Origin: Ensifer sp. BR816
Lineage (GTDB): Bacteria; Pseudomonadota; Alphaproteobacteria; Rhizobiales; Rhizobiaceae
DNA length: 64,000 bases
Assembly (NCBI RefSeq): GCF_000378985.1
Contig: NZ_KB905370.1
Span: 2,031,830-2,095,829, forward strand
Direction of reading: 5' to 3'
Under the pieces are notes generated by a model. That model ran no database searches. It was given only the letters and a program-made list of their open reading frames with translations, and was not told the DNA's origin. Below are positions 25,590 to 33,373 of the stretch, one piece after another (positions within the stretch are counted from its first letter, which is position 1; the number at the start of each line of letters is the position of its first letter). The position numbers and the translations under genes were made by a program.

Positions 25590-26429
25590 CTACTGCGCCG
25601 CTGCGGCGGCAACCGTTGCCGCCGGGCTAGTTTCGGATGATGCGGATAGTTGCGAAAAACTTTGCTGCTCGGCGAGCCAGGCCTGATAGTCTTCCTCGGT
25701 GTCGACCACGACGGTGCCGCGCATCTGCGGATGGCCGACGCCGCAGAGCTCGGCGCAGAGAATTTCGAAGGTGCCGGTGCGCGTCGGGGTGAGCCAGAAA
25801 TAGGTCACCATGCCCGGCACCATGTCCATCTTGGCGCGGAATTCCGGCACGTAGAAGTCGTGCAGGACGTCGACCGACCGCAGGAGCATCTTGACCGGCT
25901 TGCCGATAGGAAGGTGAAGCTCGCCGCCCTCGATGATGAGATCGTCGAGGCTGGCGGCGTCATTGCGGTTGAGGCCGAGCGTATTTTCGGGGGTGATGTC
26001 GCGTGTTTCGCTGGTGCCGAGCCGCCCGTCCGCGCCGGGAAGCCGGAAGCTCCAGAGCCATTGCGCTCCGATCACCTCCACTTCCGAAGCATCCTGCGGG
26101 ACGGTAATGTACTGGTTCCAGACGAACAGGCCGGGCGCCAGCATCGCGGCGACGCCGAGCGTCGTGCTCGTCGCAAGCCAGCCTTCAAGCTTCTTGTTCT
26201 CGGGCTCATAGGCGGCGGTCCTGCCGGGCCGGTATCGGAAGCGCAGAACGCAATAGGCCATGAACAGGACCACGGCGGTAAAGGCGATGCCGGTGATCCA
26301 GAAGGTTATGACGATGGTATTGTCTATGTAATTCCAGTTGGAGGCGATCGGGGTCCACCACCAAGGGCTCAACAAATGGAACAACACTGATCCGGCGGCC
26401 AACAGAACCAGAATCACTACCACCGCCAT
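25590..26429 (-). CDS. coxM: cytochrome c oxidase subunit II
   Basis: A 279-aa protein from the ATG at 26429, which has GGGAGGGACAGG just upstream. The first hydrophobic segment (VVVILVLLAAGSVLFHLLSPWWW) and the second (TIVITFWITGIAFTAVVLFMAYCVL) anchor the periplasmic CuA domain. That domain shows WLWSFRLPGADG, the CuA ligands in VDVLHDFYVPEFRAKMDMVPG and CAELCGVGHPQMRG, and an Ala-rich C-terminal tail beyond residue 245. It receives electrons from cytochrome c. It is the first gene of the cox operon, just downstream of the cytochrome c gene. Confidence 0.93.
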   Translation of the reverse strand: MAVVVILVLLAAGSVLFHLLSPWWWTPIASNWNYIDNTIVITFWITGIAFTAVVLFMAYCVLRFRYRPGRTAAYEPENKKLEGWLATSTTLGVAAMLAPGLFVWNQYITVPQDASEVEVIGAQWLWSFRLPGADGRLGTSETRDITPENTLGLNRNDAASLDDLIIEGGELHLPIGKPVKMLLRSVDVLHDFYVPEFRAKMDMVPGMVTYFWLTPTRTGTFEILCAELCGVGHPQMRGTVVVDTEEDYQAWLAEQQSFSQLSASSETSPAATVAAAAAQ

Positions 26430-26566
26430 TTCCTGTCCCTCCCCGCCGTGATTGGCCGTGAGACGAATACACAATCCGGAGCGTTCCAATCACAATTATT
26501 GCACGAACGGATAATACTGGCAAATCATCGGTAAGGCGGAGAATTCTGCCTTCCCGCGGTTTGCTC

Positions 26567-26953
26567 CTATTTGGGGTGTTGCTTGAGATAGGCGATCACG
26601 TTGACGATCTCCTCGTCCTTCTTGAGGCCCGGGAAGACCATTTTTGTGCCCTTGATCTTGGCCTTGGGATCGCGGAGATATTCATGCAATGCCGCCTCGT
26701 CCCAGACGAGCCCTTCCTTGCCTGCCTCGATCATGGCCTTCGAATACTTGAAATCCGCGTGGGTCCCGGCGGTTCGCCCGAGCACGCCCATCAGCGACGG
26801 GCCGACCTTGTTCTGGTCCTTGTCGATGACATGGCAGGTGGCGCATTTCTTGAAGACGGTGGCTCCGGCCTCGGCATCGCCCTCCTGGGCCTGGCTGGCG
26901 GCCGGACAGAGAAAGAGCGCCGAAAAAGACAGGGCAACAACTGCAACTCGCAT
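26567..26953 (-). CDS. class I c-type cytochrome (c550-like)
   Basis: A 128-aa secreted cytochrome with the start at ATG 26953 (GGGGAAG upstream). The signal peptide is RVAVVALSFSALFLCPAASQAQ. Heme attaches at CATCHVIDKDQNKVGP and the axial Met is in IKGTKMVFPGLKKDEE, the arrangement of mitochondrial-type cytochromes c2/c550. It is a likely electron donor to the adjacent CoxM CuA centre, being encoded upstream on the same strand with a gap of about 140 bases. Confidence 0.92.
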   Translation of the reverse strand: MRVAVVALSFSALFLCPAASQAQEGDAEAGATVFKKCATCHVIDKDQNKVGPSLMGVLGRTAGTHADFKYSKAMIEAGKEGLVWDEAALHEYLRDPKAKIKGTKMVFPGLKKDEEIVNVIAYLKQHPK

Positions 26954-27121
26954 GATACTTCCCCAATTTCGCCCGGCGCGGGCAAAGAAGAGTATCGTCA
27001 ATTCTGGCTTTGGCGGTGCTTGCTCTCTAGGAATGCGCGCCGGAGCGGTTGATACTTGCGACAGAAAAGAAGCTAGTCCTCACGAGGGAGAAGTCAATTG
27101 CTCCTTCGGGATAGCAACCCG

Positions 27122-28189
27122 TCAGACGCGGTTCCCCTCGCTATCGAAGAAGTGCAGGCTGTGCGCCGGGAAGTGAACGGGGATCGTGCCGGAGGCCGTC
27201 AGGAACGAGCGGTCATTGGTGAAGGCCTTGAAGCCGGCGCGACCGAGCGACAGATGCAGGATGATGCCGAAGCCGGTCGGCTCGACGAGATCGACGGTGG
27301 CGAGCAGCGTCTCCGGCCCATGGCCGGCGAGCACGATGTGCTCCGGACGAATGCCGAGCGTCGCCCTGGCATTGTTCGCAAGCGGGGGAGATGCGTCGAG
27401 CGGAATCCCAATGTCGTCCGCAATCTCGAACAGCGGCCTGTCGCCGGCGTGATACGTGCCCTCGAAAAAGTTCATACCGGGCGATCCGATGAAGCCGGCA
27501 ACGAAGAGATTGGCGGGACGATCGTAAAGGTCGAGGGGGCTTCCGACCTGCTGGACGACGCCGGCATTCATCGCGACGATCCGATCGGCCAGCGTCATCG
27601 CCTCGATCTGGTCGTGCGTTACGTAGATGGAGGTGGCGCCAAGATCCTTGTGCAGCTTCTTGATCTCAGCACGCATCTGCTCGCGCAGGCGGGCATCGAG
27701 GTTCGACAGCGGCTCGTCGAAGAGGAAGGCCTTCGGCTGCCGCACAATGGCGCGGCCCATGGCGACGCGCTGGCGCTGGCCGCCCGAAAGCGCCCTCGGC
27801 CGCCGTTCCAGCAAGGGATCGAGGCCGAGCTTGGCGGCGGCGCCAGCGACGACGGTTGCGATCGTCTCCTTCGGCGTCTTGCGGAGCCTCAGGCTGTAGC
27901 TCATGTTCTTCGCCACCGACATGTGCGGATAGAGCGCGTAGGACTGGAACACCATGGCGATGTCGCGGTCCTTCGGCGCGAGTTCGTTGACCCGCTTGCC
28001 GGCAATGCGGATCTCGCCGGCGGTGACGCTTTCGAGCCCGGCGATCATCCTGAGGAGGGTCGACTTGCCGCAGCCGGACGGGCCGACGAGCACGACGAAT
28101 TCGCCGTCGCGGATCTTCAGGTCGACGTCGTGCAGGACCGGGTGGATGCCGTAGGATTTCTGGATATTGGCGATATCGATGGAAGCCAT
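27122..28189 (-). CDS. ABC transporter ATP-binding protein, MalK/UgpC type
   Basis: A 355-aa ATPase; ATG 28189 with AGGGA upstream is preferred to a TTG two codons earlier. Walker A is GPSGCGKST, the Q-loop MVFQSYALYPHMSV, the signature LSGGQRQRVAMGRAI, Walker B AFLFDEPLSNLD and the H-loop VTHDQIEAMTLADR. The C-terminal 120 residues form the MalK-like regulatory domain (NARATLGIRPEHIVLAG). CUT1 importers of this type take up oligosaccharides, polyols or glycerol phosphates. It ends a leftward run that includes two permeases, a binding protein and a C-S lyase-like enzyme. Confidence 0.92.
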   Translation of the reverse strand: MASIDIANIQKSYGIHPVLHDVDLKIRDGEFVVLVGPSGCGKSTLLRMIAGLESVTAGEIRIAGKRVNELAPKDRDIAMVFQSYALYPHMSVAKNMSYSLRLRKTPKETIATVVAGAAAKLGLDPLLERRPRALSGGQRQRVAMGRAIVRQPKAFLFDEPLSNLDARLREQMRAEIKKLHKDLGATSIYVTHDQIEAMTLADRIVAMNAGVVQQVGSPLDLYDRPANLFVAGFIGSPGMNFFEGTYHAGDRPLFEIADDIGIPLDASPPLANNARATLGIRPEHIVLAGHGPETLLATVDLVEPTGFGIILHLSLGRAGFKAFTNDRSFLTASGTIPVHFPAHSLHFFDSEGNRV

Positions 28190-28198
28190 GAGCAATCC

Positions 28199-29032
28199 CT
28201 AGCCTTTGACCGCGCCGGCCGTGAGGCCCTGGACGAGATAGCGTTGAATGAGCAGGAAGAAGAGGCAGGCCGGGATCAGCGCCAAGACGCCGGCGGCCAT
28301 CATCTGACCGAAATCGACCGAGAATTTCGAGACGAAGGACAGGAGCCCGACCGGGAACGTCGCCTGTTCATTGCCGGAGATCAGCATCAGCGAAAAGAGC
28401 AGCTCGCTCCAGGCGGCGGTGAAGACAAAGCCGAGCGTGGCGGCAATGCCGGGCAGGGTCAGCGGCAGGATGATCTGCCGGAAGGCGACGAACTGCGTGG
28501 CGCCGTCGATCATCGCCGCCTCTTCCAGATCCTTCGGAATGCCGTCGAAGAAGGACTGCATCAGGAAGGTGGCGAAGGGGACGTTGAAGGCGGTGTAGAC
28601 GATGACAAGGCCGGTCAGGCTGTTGGTCAGCCCGAGCGGCGAGAGAATCTTGAAGATCGGCGCCACGAGCATGACCAGCGGGAACATCTGCGTCAGGAGC
28701 ATCAGCGTCACCAGCCAGTATTTGCCGCGGAAACGGAAGCGCGACAGTGCATAGCCGGAAAGCGAGGCAAGGATCGTCACGACGATCGCCGTCGAGCCGG
28801 AGACGATCAGGCTATTGCGGAAGAAGACCGGGAAGGCGCTGTGCCTGAGCACGAAGTCGAAGTGCTCGAGGCTGGCGCGCGACGGCCAGAGGCGGATGCC
28901 TTCGGAATAGAGCAGGTCGTTGGGCGTGACGGCGACCTTGAGCAGCCAGAAGAGCGGAAAGAGCGCGAAGGCGATATAGGCTAGGATTGCCAGGCGGTGC
29001 GCGACGGTGAGGAGGGCTGACTTGGCGCGCAT
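28199..29032 (-). CDS. carbohydrate-type ABC permease (MalG-like)
   Basis: A 277-aa CUT1 permease with six hydrophobic segments, the first being ILAYIAFALFPLFWLLKVAV. The coupling helix motif is LEEAAMIDGATQFVAFRQIILPLTLPGIAAT. The C-terminus (LIQRYLVQGLTAGAVKG) is the standard ending of MalG-family permeases. It pairs with the MalF-type permease encoded just upstream (gap of four bases). Confidence 0.93.
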   Translation of the reverse strand: MRAKSALLTVAHRLAILAYIAFALFPLFWLLKVAVTPNDLLYSEGIRLWPSRASLEHFDFVLRHSAFPVFFRNSLIVSGSTAIVVTILASLSGYALSRFRFRGKYWLVTLMLLTQMFPLVMLVAPIFKILSPLGLTNSLTGLVIVYTAFNVPFATFLMQSFFDGIPKDLEEAAMIDGATQFVAFRQIILPLTLPGIAATLGFVFTAAWSELLFSLMLISGNEQATFPVGLLSFVSKFSVDFGQMMAAGVLALIPACLFFLLIQRYLVQGLTAGAVKG

Positions 29033-29036
29033 CGGT

Positions 29037-29972
29037 TCAATCCTTGCTCAGGAGCCATTGCCGCAGGATGACGATCAGCAGCGAATAGGCGAGCAGCAGC
29101 GCCAGGAGCACCAGCGCGATTGCCGAGGCATAGCCGAAATCGAGCCGCTTGAAGGCCTGGGTGAAGATGTAGCTGGCAACGATCTGGGTTCGGTCGGCCG
29201 GCCCGCCATTTGTCATGACGATGATGAGATCGGCGAAGTTCGAGATCCAGACGGTGCGCAACAGGATGGTGATCGCGATCGTCGGCGCGAGGAAAGGTAG
29301 CGTGATCGACAGGAAGCGCTGGAAGGCGCCGGCGCCGTCTATGCTCGCCGCCTCGTAGAGGTCGCGCGGGATCGCCTGTAGCGCGGCCAGCAGCGTAATC
29401 GCGAAGAAGGGAATGCCCCACCAGATATTGGCGACGATCGGCCCCCACATCGCAAGCTGCGGATCCGACAAGATGTTCGCCGGCTGGCTCATGATCCCGA
29501 GCGCGTAGAGCCAGTGCGGCAGCGGCCCGACGACCGGGTTGAAGAGCCAGGCCCAATTGAGGCCGGCAAGGAAGCTCGGCACCGCCCAGGGCAGGAAAAC
29601 GAGCGCCTGGGCGATGGCGCGGCCGCGAAACGGTTTGTCGAGCAGTAGCGCCAGGATCAGGCCGAAGGCAAACTGAAGAAGAACGGATGCACCGGTCCAC
29701 CAGAGCGTGTTGCGCAGCGAGCGGAAGAACGCCTGGTCTTGCGCCAGCGCCCGGAAATGATCGAGCCCGATGAAGGCGCCGGAGAACGGATTGAGGAGCT
29801 GCACGTCGCGGAACGCATAGGAAACGCCGAGCACCAGCGGCACCAGCATCACCGTGACGATCAGGATCAGCGCCGGCGCGCTGTAGAGATAGGGCGCCGA
29901 GGCGTCCGCGATGCGCTTCATCAGCGGCCGGCGGCTTGCGGACAGGCCGTGCTGGCTTGCGGCATAATCCAT
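29037..29972 (-). CDS. carbohydrate-type ABC permease (MalF-like)
   Basis: A 311-aa CUT1 permease. ATG 29972, preceded by AGGAGG, is chosen over a start 15 codons upstream. The first membrane helix is YLYSAPALILIVTVMLVPLVLGVSYAF and the coupling motif is LYEAASIDGAGAFQRFLSITLPFLAPT. VMTNGGPADRTQIVASYIFTQAFKRLDFGYASA is the family landmark near the C-terminus. A hairpin separates it from the binding-protein gene upstream. Confidence 0.92.
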   Translation of the reverse strand: MDYAASQHGLSASRRPLMKRIADASAPYLYSAPALILIVTVMLVPLVLGVSYAFRDVQLLNPFSGAFIGLDHFRALAQDQAFFRSLRNTLWWTGASVLLQFAFGLILALLLDKPFRGRAIAQALVFLPWAVPSFLAGLNWAWLFNPVVGPLPHWLYALGIMSQPANILSDPQLAMWGPIVANIWWGIPFFAITLLAALQAIPRDLYEAASIDGAGAFQRFLSITLPFLAPTIAITILLRTVWISNFADLIIVMTNGGPADRTQIVASYIFTQAFKRLDFGYASAIALVLLALLLAYSLLIVILRQWLLSKD

Positions 29973-30024
29973 CGATCGGAGGTCCTCCTGCCGCCCGGCG
30001 GGGCGGTTCAGTCTCACGTTGATA

Positions 30025-30051
30025 AAGGGCGGCAGGCGACCTGCCGCCCTT
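30025..30051 (-). terminator. intercistronic hairpin between binding-protein and permease genes
   Basis: A perfect 12-bp stem (30025-30036 with 30040-30051) with a 3-base loop lies nine bases after the binding-protein stop. Read leftward it is followed by a weak T-run (TTTAT). It is best understood as an attenuator or 3'-end stabiliser that lets the binding protein be made in excess over the permeases. Confidence 0.7.
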
Positions 30052-30060
30052 CATGTCGGA

Positions 30061-31323
30061 TCACTTCTTGTTCGCCAGGTATTTTTGCTGTGCCTTGGTC
30101 AGGTATTCAGCCCACTGATTGGCGAGCTCTTCCGGCGTTATGTCGCCGAGGAGTGCTTCCTGGGTGGTCTTGATGGCGAGCGAATCCTTGAAGAAGGCGA
30201 ATTCCTCCAAGTAGGTCGGCATGACCGTCAACACGACGTCCTTGTCGGCAAGCTCATCGAACCAGCCCTTGAATTGCGGACTCGCATAGAAGGGGTCTTT
30301 TTCTGCCGACTTGTGGACCGGCAGCGCACCGGTGCGCTTGTTCCACTCGATGTTGCCTTCCGGCCCTTCGAGCGTTTCGATCAGCTTCCAGGAGAGATCC
30401 TTGTTCTGGCTGGCCGACAGCATCGACCAGCCGGCAAAGCCGATCGTGGTGAACGCCTTGCCGCTTGGGCCCTTCGGCATGGTGGTGACGCCGAAGTCGT
30501 CCGGCTTCATCCGCTGCGCAATGGCAATCAGCGCATCCGGATCCTGGTCGAGGAAGGCGCAGGTGCCGCTGTAGAAGCCGGCAACGATCTCGTTGAAGCC
30601 CCAGTTGACGCTGTCCTTCGGCGCGAGACCCTTCTTGTAGAGGTCGATCACCCAGGTCAGGCCCTTCACCCAACCCTCGCTGTTCATCGTCGAGGTGCCG
30701 TCCTCCTTGAAGAAAGTGTTGTCGCCGGCCATGGTGGCGCCGAACATCACCCAGCCATTGAGGCCGCCCGGACCGCCGCGCAGGCAGTAGCCGGACTTGC
30801 CGGGCAGCTTCGAGACCGCTTCCGACGCCTTGACGAAATCGTCCATCGTCTTCGGCGGTTCGGCGACACCGGCCTCCGAGAGCAGTTTCTTGTTGTAGAA
30901 CATCGCTCGAAGGTAGAAGCCGTAAGGCAGCATGTAAGCGGTGTCGTTGACGTCGCGGCCGAGTTCCAGGGCGCGTTCGGTCAGCCCCGGCGTGTGCTCC
31001 CACTTCGCAAGGTAGGGCTCAAGGCTCTCGAGCATGCCGTTATTGGCGTAAAGCGACAGCCAGGTGTCCGGCATTTCCATCACGTCGGGGATTTCGCCGG
31101 CCGAGACCATCGTGGCGAATTTCTGGAAGGCTTCGCCCCAGGGCAGCGAGATGATTTCGACAGTGGTGCCGGGATTCGCCGCCTCGAATTTGGCGACGAT
31201 CGATTTCAGCGTTTCGGTGCGCTCGGGGCTGGTGATGACCTCGACGAGCTTCAGCTTGGTATCGGCAAGTGCGCTGCCGGCCATCAGCGTGGCGAGCAGG
31301 GTGGCTGTGATCAGTTTCCTCAT
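30061..31323 (-). CDS. ABC transporter substrate-binding protein, carbohydrate (CUT1) type
   Basis: A 420-aa periplasmic protein from the ATG at 31323, which starts a clear signal peptide (RKLITATLLATLMAGSALA). The mature sequence (LKLVEVITSPERTETLKSIVAKFEAANPG, then LPWGEAFQKFATMVSAGEIPDVMEM) is that of family 1 extracellular solute-binding proteins for sugars and related solutes. The ligand cannot be read from the sequence. It is followed by the attenuator-like hairpin and the two permease genes, and preceded on the same strand by the C-S lyase-like gene. Confidence 0.92.
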   Translation of the reverse strand: MRKLITATLLATLMAGSALADTKLKLVEVITSPERTETLKSIVAKFEAANPGTTVEIISLPWGEAFQKFATMVSAGEIPDVMEMPDTWLSLYANNGMLESLEPYLAKWEHTPGLTERALELGRDVNDTAYMLPYGFYLRAMFYNKKLLSEAGVAEPPKTMDDFVKASEAVSKLPGKSGYCLRGGPGGLNGWVMFGATMAGDNTFFKEDGTSTMNSEGWVKGLTWVIDLYKKGLAPKDSVNWGFNEIVAGFYSGTCAFLDQDPDALIAIAQRMKPDDFGVTTMPKGPSGKAFTTIGFAGWSMLSASQNKDLSWKLIETLEGPEGNIEWNKRTGALPVHKSAEKDPFYASPQFKGWFDELADKDVVLTVMPTYLEEFAFFKDSLAIKTTQEALLGDITPEELANQWAEYLTKAQQKYLANKK

Positions 31324-31408
31324 CTTTGTTCCCTTTGTTCTTGATGGTTGATCAACTTTTCGAAGGCGGGACGCGGACGGAAAAATCGCTTCCCCCATCC
31401 CGCCCTTG

Positions 31409-32581
31409 TCAGCCTGAGGAAGCGGCGTCGATCGCCGCTTCGAGGTCGCTCCAGAGGGCCTCCGTTCCCTCCAGGCCGACATGGAGCCGTACCGACCGCG
31501 GAGAAATGTCGAAGGCGGCCGCGGAATTGGGTTGCGCTTTCTGCGCCAGGACGACTTCGCCCGGGACGATGAGGCTTTCGTGGCCGCCCCAGGATACGCC
31601 GAGCTTGAAGAATTGCAGGTGATCGGCAAAGCGGCGCACGTCGACGCCGTCGCGAAAGATGAAGGAGAAGAGGCCGGACGTGCCGGAGAGGCCCGGCGGC
31701 AGGTGATTGCCGAGGCCAGGATGGCAGACCGTTTCGACCAGCGGATGCTCCAGCAGGCGCCGAGCAATCGCAAGCGCCGACCGCTCATGCGCCTTCATCC
31801 GGATCGGCAGGGTGCGAAGTCCGCGGATCAGCAGCCAGGCATCGAAGGGCGAGAGCTTGCCGCCGAGATAGGGATAGGCTTCGGAGCGGATGCGGCCGAC
31901 CAGGTCCCTGGAGCCGGCGACGACACCGGCGACGACGTCGCTGTGGCCGCCGAGATATTTCGAGGCCGAGTGGATGACGAGATCGACGCCGAGCGAAATC
32001 GGCTGCTGGAACACCGGGCTCGCCCAGCTGTTGTCGATGACGGTGACGATCCCTTGCGACTTGGCAAGTGCGGCCAGAGCGGCCACGTCATGGGTGTCCA
32101 TCACCCAGCTTGTCGGGCTCTCCATGTAGAAGAGCTTGGCGCCGGGCAGCGCTTGCGCAACCGCCTCCTCGTCGCGCCCGTCGACATAGGTGACCTCGAT
32201 GCGCATGCGCTTCAGATGCGTGCCGAACAGCCGGAAGGCATCCGGATAGAGGTGCTTCACCGCGACGATGCGGTCACCCGGCTCGACGAAGGACAGAACC
32301 GTGGAGGAGATCGCGGACATGCCGCTGGCAAAGCCGATCGCATCCTCGGCACCCTCGAGCTGCGCCAGCATCTCCTCGAACAGCCTGACGGTGGGGTTGA
32401 GACCGCGGGTGTAGATCGGCCGGACGCGCTCGCCCCGGTAGGAGGCGATCATTTCGTCATAGTCCTTGAAGGTGAAGAGCGAGGTCTGGACGATCGGCGG
32501 AACGACGGCGTCGAAGGCGTGGCCCTCGTCATGGGCGGCGATCAGCGAGGCTCTGTCGAACGGATCGAGGCCGTCATTCAT
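31409..32581 (-). CDS. Cys/Met metabolism PLP-dependent lyase (cystathionine beta-/gamma-lyase-like)
   Basis: A 390-aa PLP enzyme. Landmarks are IYTRGLNPTVRLFEEMLAQLEGAEDAIGFASGMSAIS, the pyridoxal-stacking Tyr context YMESPTSWVMDTHDV, the aspartate in VIDNSWASPVFQQP, and the Schiff-base Lys in VIHSASKYLGGHSDVVAG. The family cleaves or forms C-S bonds of cystathionine, cysteine, methionine and their conjugates. Its ATG overlaps the GntR stop by four bases, so it is translationally coupled to a regulator and lies ahead of a sugar-type importer. The context suggests a specialised substrate rather than general methionine synthesis. Confidence 0.88.
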   Translation of the reverse strand: MNDGLDPFDRASLIAAHDEGHAFDAVVPPIVQTSLFTFKDYDEMIASYRGERVRPIYTRGLNPTVRLFEEMLAQLEGAEDAIGFASGMSAISSTVLSFVEPGDRIVAVKHLYPDAFRLFGTHLKRMRIEVTYVDGRDEEAVAQALPGAKLFYMESPTSWVMDTHDVAALAALAKSQGIVTVIDNSWASPVFQQPISLGVDLVIHSASKYLGGHSDVVAGVVAGSRDLVGRIRSEAYPYLGGKLSPFDAWLLIRGLRTLPIRMKAHERSALAIARRLLEHPLVETVCHPGLGNHLPPGLSGTSGLFSFIFRDGVDVRRFADHLQFFKLGVSWGGHESLIVPGEVVLAQKAQPNSAAAFDISPRSVRLHVGLEGTEALWSDLEAAIDAASSG

Positions 32582-33294
32582 TTGGACATTTCCTTGATGT
32601 CTTCCTCGACGATCGCGAGGATTTTTAGTGTCTCTTCTCGGGCGGCGTGCGGATCCTGCGAGGCGATCGCGTCGAAGAGGGTTCGGTGAAAGGGAAAGGA
32701 CCGCCGGGCGAAATCCGGCCGGTCGAAGGGCTTTTCCCAGAAGCGCTCGAAGGCCTCGCGCATCTGCTCGAGCAGCTGTCGAAAGAGGGGATTGTGGGTC
32801 GCGTCGTAGATCGCCAGGTGAAAGGCGAGATCCTCCGGCCCGGAGGTGCCCTTGGATAGATGCACACGCTCCATCGCGTCGAGCTTCGTTTCGATGTTGA
32901 TGAGGTCGGCGTCGGTGCGGCGGCGGGCGGCGACCATGCCGGCTTCGACTTCGATGCCGCGGCGAACTTCGAGCGTCTGCAGGAGGGCGTCGCGAAGATG
33001 GCGGGTGTCGAGCGTCAGCGGCATGTGGATCGTCGCGCCGGAGATGGCGCGCAGCAGATAGGTGCCGCTGCCCTTGCGCGCTTCGACGACGCCGAGCGCC
33101 TGGAAATGACTGATGACCTCGCGCACCGTGGATCGGCCGACGGCGAGTGCCGCCATCAATTCGCGCTCCGCCGGCAGCCGGTCACCGGGCTCCAGGCCCG
33201 ATCGCTGAATGTAGTCGGCGAGGGCGGAAATCACCTGCTGCACCCGGTCCACCGGGGGCAGGGGCAGAAGCATCGCTTTCCCGGGCTCGGGCAT
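32578..33294 (-). CDS. GntR-family (FadR subfamily) transcriptional regulator
   Basis: A 238-aa regulator if started at the ATG at 33294 (GAGGCGG upstream); the frame is open 32 codons further without similarity. The winged helix (ALADYIQRSGLEPGDRLPAERELMAALAVGRSTVREVISHFQALGVVEARKGSGTYL) is followed by an all-helical FCD-type effector domain with RRGIEVEAGMVAARR and HLAIYDATHNPLFRQLLEQM. It heads the run with the PLP lyase and ABC importer and is divergent from the FAD oxidase gene. A GGTCTGAC element lies 17 bases upstream of its start. Confidence 0.9.
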   Translation of the reverse strand: MPEPGKAMLLPLPPVDRVQQVISALADYIQRSGLEPGDRLPAERELMAALAVGRSTVREVISHFQALGVVEARKGSGTYLLRAISGATIHMPLTLDTRHLRDALLQTLEVRRGIEVEAGMVAARRRTDADLINIETKLDAMERVHLSKGTSGPEDLAFHLAIYDATHNPLFRQLLEQMREAFERFWEKPFDRPDFARRSFPFHRTLFDAIASQDPHAAREETLKILAIVEEDIKEMSK

Positions 33295-33308
33295 TCGCCG
33301 CCTCAGAA

Positions 33309-33320
33309 TTGGTCTGACAT
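33309..33320. promoter_or_regulatory. candidate FadR-type GntR operator
   Basis: TTGGTCTGACAT has the GTC-N-GAC core common to FadR-subfamily operators. It sits in the 79-bp gap between the GntR start (33294) and the divergent FAD oxidase, so it could repress both transcripts. Assigned by pattern only. Confidence 0.45.
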
Positions 33321-33373
33321 CTGAGCAATATGACAGCCGTCGCGCCGCATGGTCAAGGGGCAAGATTTGCGAT

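Noticed and set aside
27098..28984. 628-codon plus-strand open frame opposite the CUT1 ATPase and permease genes
   Set aside because: It is antisense to clearly identified genes, its composition is the charged Arg/Asp/Gly/His pattern of a GC-rich shadow, and no domain is seen.
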